Source of the DNA: a virus
Virus record (IMG/VR): IMGVR_UViG_3300046012_000297
Location: 1 to 35,153 of that record
Length of the DNA stretch: 35,153 nt
Strand: one strand, 5' to 3'
Below the pieces are notes generated by a model. The model was not told the DNA's origin, made no database searches, and saw only the letters and a program-made list of their open reading frames with translations. Shown one piece after another: positions 30,095 to 35,153 of this stretch; the first letter of the stretch is position 1, and the number at the start of each line of letters is the position of its first letter. A program made the position numbers and the translations under genes.

Positions 30095-30649
30095 GTGTTT
30101 GGAATCGACCAAGGGCCGTCCACGCAGGAGAATACGCAGTACGGCAACCTCACCTCTACCTCTGGTTTCGCGGCCAATGCGGGCGAAGGCGACCTGACGG
30201 CAAGCAGCGACTTTATGAAAAGCATCCTCTCGGGCGACCCGGCGAAGATCGGGCAGGTGCTCGGCCCGCAAATCAGGGCGATTCAGGGCCAGGGCCAGCA
30301 AAAGAAGCAGACGCTGGCGCAGTTCGGCAACCGGGGCGGCGGGACAAACGCGACCGCGCAGACCATCGGCGACAATACGCGCTCCAGCATCAACGATATG
30401 ATTAGTTCGCTCACCGGATCGGCGGTATCCGGCCTCAACAACACAGGCCAGAACCTGCTCGGCATGGGCATGAGCGGCTTCGGGACGGCGTTTGGCGAGG
30501 CCAACACCATGCAGCAACAGCGGGCGGCAAAGTGGAACGACATCTTTAGCAGTATTGGGGACACCGCCGGTATGGTGGCTGGGTTCCCAGGAATCGGCAA
30601 GGGCCTGTCTCAGGGCCTGGATTCTGTTGCGGGAGCCTTCGGGAGCTGA
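30095..30649 (+). CDS. Virion-internal / ejection protein candidate
   Basis: 184 residues from GTG 30095, with AAGGGAGG 6 bases upstream. Rich in Gly, Ser, Gln and Asn; helical stretches (FMKSILSGDPAKIGQVLGPQ) alternate with glycine-rich parts, one of them (GLNNTGQNLLGMGMSGFGTA) membrane-friendly. This resembles small ejection proteins of short-tailed phages (roles like T7 gp14 or P22 gp7) in size, composition and place before two larger internal proteins. No sequence family recognised. Confidence 0.6.
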   Translation: MFGIDQGPSTQENTQYGNLTSTSGFAANAGEGDLTASSDFMKSILSGDPAKIGQVLGPQIRAIQGQGQQKKQTLAQFGNRGGGTNATAQTIGDNTRSSINDMISSLTGSAVSGLNNTGQNLLGMGMSGFGTAFGEANTMQQQRAAKWNDIFSSIGDTAGMVAGFPGIGKGLSQGLDSVAGAFGS

Positions 30650-30650
30650 T

Positions 30651-32138
30651 ATGGCGAATCCTATCTTTGCCGAACGCGCCCAAGACCTGCAAAACCAACG
30701 CTGGCAGACTCAGGACCAGGACCGGCAGCAATCTCTCGCGCCGCTCTCGCAAGCCCTGCAAGCGCAGCGGACCCGGCTCGCGCTCTACGCCGATCCCAAC
30801 GATCCGACCAAGCCTCTTGCCGGAAAAGAGCAGGAATACTCGGCAGCGCACGACGCGACTGCAGACATTATCGGCAAGATGCGGATGATTCTCCATCCTC
30901 CTCCGCCCGAAGACCCGCACGGATTGGGCTACCTAGCCGACCGGGCGCTCGACAAGCTGCACATCGCCCGCGATCTGGCCCATCATGCGCGGGAAGTGCA
31001 ATCGAACAAGGTCAACCGCTACTACCAGCAGGGCAATGACCAAGTAGCCGCTACAGTCCAGGCCACTCCGGTGAATCCGATTCTGCAGAAGGTTGGGGAG
31101 GCCGAGCAGGCGGGAGCAACCCCGGAGCAGGTGGGCGAGCTGCGCAGGGAGCAGATCAATCCACTGGCGGCCAAGGAGAAACCCGACCTTAAGCTCTACC
31201 GTCTGCCCAATGGCGAGACGCAATATTATGACGCGGCAGACCCGCAATCCCACCCGCCGGGAGCGCAGGCGGTTGTTCCGGGAAGCTCCTCGACCAAGCC
31301 TGAAGTGGAGCCGCTGGAGAAGGCGGGAGTGCCTTACGGGGTGAAGACTCCGGACGGAAAGGTTTACCTCGCCAGCCAAATGAACGATCCGAAGACCCCG
31401 CCGGAGGTCAAAGAGACGTGGAACGTGCTGTCGAAGGCCCTCAAGGACAAGACGGACGCGGAGGAGAAGAAGCGGCAGGAGGAATGGGCGGAACTCGAAA
31501 ATCGGCAGCAGAAATCGCTTGCGGCGGCGAACCAGCGGGCCATCTACACATTCCAGAACATGCTCTCGATGAATGCGGTGCGCCCAGCGCAGGCGATGAT
31601 CGCCAAGCAGCAACAGCAGTATTACGGCGCGAAGGATTTGCAATCGAAGATGCAATCGCTCATGCCGGCAGCCCTAGGAGGAAACCAGCAAGCGCAAGTG
31701 GCCATCCTGGCCGACCATATCGCCATGACGACGCACCAGCCGGGAGCGGCCATGCGGCCCACCAAGGCGCTCTTCGATGAAGCGGCCGCCTCGCAGCCCT
31801 GGCTAGAGAAGATCACTAAGAACTTCGATCAAGACGGCGTTCTCTCGGGCGTCGTGCTCAGCCCGGAGCAGATTCAGAACATGGTCAGCCTGGCTCCGGT
31901 CGTGACCGCCTCTGAGCTGGATACGCTCCAGCAGATGCAGGCATCGTTCGGGGACGTGCTGAATCCGACGCCCGCGCAGGAAGTTCCGCGCACGCCGGTT
32001 ACCCCGAAGGCGAAGCTGCTGAGAAGCGGCAAGCGGGTTTCGGTCAGGCAGGCGATGAGTATGCCGCAGAACAAGGGCAAGACGGAAGCCCAAGTGCGCG
32101 CCGATATCCAGGCACACCATTATCTGGCGGTACCCTAA
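30651..32138 (+). CDS. Virion-internal protein candidate (495 aa)
   Basis: ATG 30651 is one base after the previous TGA; longer frames upstream lie inside the previous gene. Almost entirely helical and rich in Gln, Ala and Lys, with likely coiled coil at about 250-300 (KDKTDAEEKKRQEEWAELEN). The last 45 residues include SGKRVSVRQAMSMPQNKGKT, a type of C-terminal motif I associate with phage structural proteins. It overlaps the next gene by one base (TAATG). An ejection-channel role is inferred from context. Confidence 0.65.
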   Translation: MANPIFAERAQDLQNQRWQTQDQDRQQSLAPLSQALQAQRTRLALYADPNDPTKPLAGKEQEYSAAHDATADIIGKMRMILHPPPPEDPHGLGYLADRALDKLHIARDLAHHAREVQSNKVNRYYQQGNDQVAATVQATPVNPILQKVGEAEQAGATPEQVGELRREQINPLAAKEKPDLKLYRLPNGETQYYDAADPQSHPPGAQAVVPGSSSTKPEVEPLEKAGVPYGVKTPDGKVYLASQMNDPKTPPEVKETWNVLSKALKDKTDAEEKKRQEEWAELENRQQKSLAAANQRAIYTFQNMLSMNAVRPAQAMIAKQQQQYYGAKDLQSKMQSLMPAALGGNQQAQVAILADHIAMTTHQPGAAMRPTKALFDEAAASQPWLEKITKNFDQDGVLSGVVLSPEQIQNMVSLAPVVTASELDTLQQMQASFGDVLNPTPAQEVPRTPVTPKAKLLRSGKRVSVRQAMSMPQNKGKTEAQVRADIQAHHYLAVP

Positions 32139-35100
32139 TGGGCGAGACAGACCCTTACGCATCTATTGCCACGCCCGCCGTTCCGCAAGGCGACAGTACG
32201 CCGAAGCCTCTGAATACCTATCAAAATCCGGAGGATGAGCCGGAATCTGTTGCCTATGCATTCAATCAGCAATGGGCCAAGCCCGGACCATATCTGACCA
32301 CTCTTCCTCCCGCAGATGAAACCAGGTTCCAGCAGTGGGTGAAGGACAATAAGGTCAACTGGCGCGATTCGGAGCGCGGCTACGACATGCGCGGATTCTG
32401 GAAAGGTGCGCAGTCCGGAGACCCGGACGCATCGACAGGAATCAACCCCGTCGATCATAAGCTGCATTTCTCCGACAAGTGGAAGACGCCCTATGATGCG
32501 ACATTCTCGAACGAATCGATGTATGCCACCCATGACGCCCCGCACTGGGTAGGCGACGAGTCGCAATGGCCAGCACTTGTTACGCATGATGGGCGGGTTG
32601 TGGTTCCAGGTAAGACTTCCGCTACCCCGGCAAGCAGCGCCGATCCCTATGCTGCGATTGCGCAGGATGCGTCCAATTCCACTGCAACCCCCGCTCCCGC
32701 GCAGCCGGACTACACCTCGAATCCGCATAGCGAAGGGCTGTACGAGATGGCTGGCCCCTCGGGAACCATCAGCGTTCCCTATAGCAAGGTGCCGGGCGCG
32801 ATCCAGGGCGGCTATTCGATGGGCGCGGTTCCGCTCAAGCGGTACAGCAATGATTTGCGGGCACAAGGAAAGCCATCCCTGACCGAACGATACGAAGCGG
32901 CGGTAGACCCCTACACCCGCATTGAGCCTCACCAGATGCCGCACTCCGCCGCCGATGTAGGGCGCGAAATAGAAAAGGGGGTAGGCAATATCGGCGCTGC
33001 CGGCTTGAGCGTAGTCCTGCATCCCGAAGACACGGCTACCGGAATCGCATCAACCGCTTTGCGGGCAACTCCAGTGGGAATGCTGGCCGATCAGTTGCGC
33101 GGTAAGCCAACCGTGGGGCAGGAGACGGCGGATCAATTGGTGCATCATCCGCTTGAAACCGCCGAATCCCTCATTGGGCAAACCGCCGTGCTCGATACGC
33201 TCGCTCGCGCGCCGGGAACGGCTACGAGCAAGCTGCGTAGCATTCGGGCGAAGTACGCTCCGCGCGCGGTCGAGATAGCAGGCGAGAAGATTCCTGTTGC
33301 CGTGGGCGAGGCCGAACCCGATAGCGCGGCGGGGCGTACACAAACGGGGCTCAAGCGTTCCGGCGCTGGCAACGCAAAATTCGAGAAGCTGGAAGGCGCG
33401 CAGCAAGAGGCTACCAAAAACGCGATTAAGAATACCGCGCAGCAAGCCTCGGGATTTATCGGGCCAATGCAGGAAGAGGCCGGGGGCGTCGTAGACGACG
33501 CAGCTACGGCATCCTTTACCAAGGCCGCGCCCCTCTACGACAACCTAGACAATTCACTGGCAACGGTCCCCGACAGCTTTCAAGGTGTATCGAAGATCGT
33601 CCAGGACGCCATCGGCAAGGCGCGTAAGCTGGGCGTCAATGTTGCAGATGAGACGGGCGACATTAGCAAGATCAGGCCCGACAAGGATGGGTCTATCCAG
33701 TGGGGCGGGACACGTATTTCCAGGGAGACGCACCCCGAACGCTGGCAGAAACTGGTAGACGAGGGAATCATTGACGATTCGGGCAATAGCACGCCACTGA
33801 GGGCGTATCGGATGGTGCGCTCGCAGCTCCTGAAGATGCAGCGTTCCGCTACGGACGGCGCGACCCGGTTTGCTATCGGGAACGAAGTCAAGAGCATGGA
33901 CGCGAATATCGACGCCGCACTCAAGGGAACAGGGCTCGAAAAGAGCTGGTCGGAGGCCAACCGGCTCTGGCGGGAAGGTCATGCGCGGATCGAGGTGGCG
34001 AATGCGATCAAGGATGCGACCAAGGGCACCCCCGCATCGGCCCAAGCTCCGAATCTAAGCAAGGTACCCACAAAACTTCAGGGGGCAAGTCTTGTCGGCA
34101 AGCTGAATACCCTTGCGGATGATGGCGTGCTGCAGGACGCATTTACTCAGGATCAGATCAAGAATCTTCGCCAGGCGGCCGATATTCTCGACCGAATCCA
34201 GAAGACCCCGGTGGGCAAAGGTTCCGGCGAGTCGATGTCATTTGCTCGCGGATTGACTCATGCGGTAAGGGGATTCAGGGGTCCGGTGATCGGCGCGGGC
34301 ATCGGTGCGGGGGCAGAGCTTCTATCAGGCGGGTCTATTCTCCGCGGAGCGGAGATGGGCGCCGGAATTGGCTTTATCCTGCAATCCATCGGCGAACGCT
34401 CATTGGTCAGCGTAATGACCAAAACGGAAGGCGTTGAGGCCCTGAAAGCGGTGGAGTCGGCAAAGACTCCCGCAGAATTGCATACGGCTATCGCTGCGCT
34501 AGCTGCCGCTGGAAATACTGTTTCTGGCCCGAAGACGCAGCAACTCCGGAAAAAGAGCGCAGAGATGCGTAGCGGAGCTCCTTTATCCATCGGGACAGAT
34601 ACTGGAAATTCAGGGGAGCCGCCCTCCGGCAATAACGCGACAAGGCTTCTACCCGAAGGCGCGGAAGCTTCCCTGCCGCCAGAGGTGCAGCGCATCGCCG
34701 ACGCCCTGAATGTTCGCTATGTCCCTGGACAGCCATCGACGGCCCCGAATGGCCAGGGAGTCATCGCATCGGTAGAGGCCCACGATCCGAATACGGTCGA
34801 GATCAACGATCCGGCGCGCTTCGAGCAGGCCCCGACACAGATCATCGGCCACGAGGACACGCATCTGTGGCAAAACAACCTGCCGGGTCCGCTACAGGCG
34901 AAGGCTCTGCCGGACAACCCCCGCGACCCGTACAACATTTCCGATATCGACGAGTTGCGGAAGAAGGGATACACTCTGGCAACAATTCCACGGGAGCAGG
35001 CTGCCGTCATCGTGCAACGCTACATCGCGAATCCCGAAGAGCGCAAGCGGCTTCAGCCCTGGATCGACGATATGGGGAAGATCGGGATGTCTACAGTAGA

Positions 35101-35153
35101 GGGCACGGAGCCAGATCAAGAAGGAATCAACACGACGCCCAGGCCGCCGCTTC
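32138..35153 (+). CDS. Giant virion protein with HExxH motif, cut by window edge
   Basis: At least 1005 residues; no stop before the window ends. The N-terminal region has GYDMRGFWKGAQSGDPDAS and a segment like DATFSNESMYATHDAP (about 81-135), a domain I associate with large phage virion proteins. The middle is helical; GPVIGAGIGAGAELLSGG and EMGAGIGFIL (715-745) form a glycine-zipper hydrophobic stretch that could insert in a membrane. HEDTH at 905-909, within QIIGHEDTHLWQNN, is the HExxH zinc-peptidase signature. A protein ejected into the cell, with membrane-active and protease parts, would fit. Starts with TAATG overlap. Confidence 0.7.
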   Translation, partial: MGETDPYASIATPAVPQGDSTPKPLNTYQNPEDEPESVAYAFNQQWAKPGPYLTTLPPADETRFQQWVKDNKVNWRDSERGYDMRGFWKGAQSGDPDASTGINPVDHKLHFSDKWKTPYDATFSNESMYATHDAPHWVGDESQWPALVTHDGRVVVPGKTSATPASSADPYAAIAQDASNSTATPAPAQPDYTSNPHSEGLYEMAGPSGTISVPYSKVPGAIQGGYSMGAVPLKRYSNDLRAQGKPSLTERYEAAVDPYTRIEPHQMPHSAADVGREIEKGVGNIGAAGLSVVLHPEDTATGIASTALRATPVGMLADQLRGKPTVGQETADQLVHHPLETAESLIGQTAVLDTLARAPGTATSKLRSIRAKYAPRAVEIAGEKIPVAVGEAEPDSAAGRTQTGLKRSGAGNAKFEKLEGAQQEATKNAIKNTAQQASGFIGPMQEEAGGVVDDAATASFTKAAPLYDNLDNSLATVPDSFQGVSKIVQDAIGKARKLGVNVADETGDISKIRPDKDGSIQWGGTRISRETHPERWQKLVDEGIIDDSGNSTPLRAYRMVRSQLLKMQRSATDGATRFAIGNEVKSMDANIDAALKGTGLEKSWSEANRLWREGHARIEVANAIKDATKGTPASAQAPNLSKVPTKLQGASLVGKLNTLADDGVLQDAFTQDQIKNLRQAADILDRIQKTPVGKGSGESMSFARGLTHAVRGFRGPVIGAGIGAGAELLSGGSILRGAEMGAGIGFILQSIGERSLVSVMTKTEGVEALKAVESAKTPAELHTAIAALAAAGNTVSGPKTQQLRKKSAEMRSGAPLSIGTDTGNSGEPPSGNNATRLLPEGAEASLPPEVQRIADALNVRYVPGQPSTAPNGQGVIASVEAHDPNTVEINDPARFEQAPTQIIGHEDTHLWQNNLPGPLQAKALPDNPRDPYNISDIDELRKKGYTLATIPREQAAVIVQRYIANPEERKRLQPWIDDMGKIGMSTVEGTEPDQEGINTTPRPPL

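Overview
The window is about 35 kb of a tailed phage or prophage genome (Caudoviricetes). Virion genes include a terminase large subunit, a portal-like protein, scaffold and capsid candidates, an adaptor/nozzle-type block, a fibre and large virion-internal proteins. No tape-measure, sheath or tube gene is seen, so a short-tailed (podovirus-like) particle is the best guess. A tyrosine recombinase beside small HTH regulators indicates a temperate or formerly temperate phage. DNA is GC-rich and many genes overlap by 1-8 bases. The host cannot be read from the sequence; an acidobacterium-like soil host is only an impression from general gene style.

Layout. Positions 1-7116 are read leftward: a zinc-ribbon protein and a truncated DUF932-like protein at the far right of this arm, then integrase, a small HTH protein, tRNA-Arg(CCT), an HNH endonuclease, a chain of very small genes linked by ATGA stop/start overlaps, and a recombination pair (ERF annealing protein and YqaJ-type exonuclease). 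Positions 7117-8164 have no convincing gene and hold three 9-bp direct repeats with exact 22-bp spacing, three imperfect 11-bp tandem units and an AT-rich patch; this is the presumed control region or origin.

From 8165 to the right edge everything is read rightward: an XRE-type regulator with no visible Shine-Dalgarno, a RyR-domain protein, small unknown genes, a possible small terminase and the large terminase, closed by a strong terminator. A four-tRNA cluster follows (Ser-TGA, Ala-CGC, Pro-TGG, Thr-TGT); three of the four carry C33 instead of the near-universal U33. Next come the portal, a promoter/terminator pair that may make a small RNA or act as an attenuator, a 37-residue polybasic protein, scaffold, capsid, structural proteins, small basic proteins, a 1304-residue nozzle-like protein, a fibre, an exported HNH nuclease, and three virion-internal or ejection proteins. 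The last is cut by the window edge and carries an HExxH motif.

The right arm packages DNA and builds the particle; the left arm handles integration and recombination. No DNA polymerase, RNA polymerase, endolysin or recognisable holin is seen, and these may lie outside the window. All functional calls come from reading motifs and gene order by eye; no database search was run.
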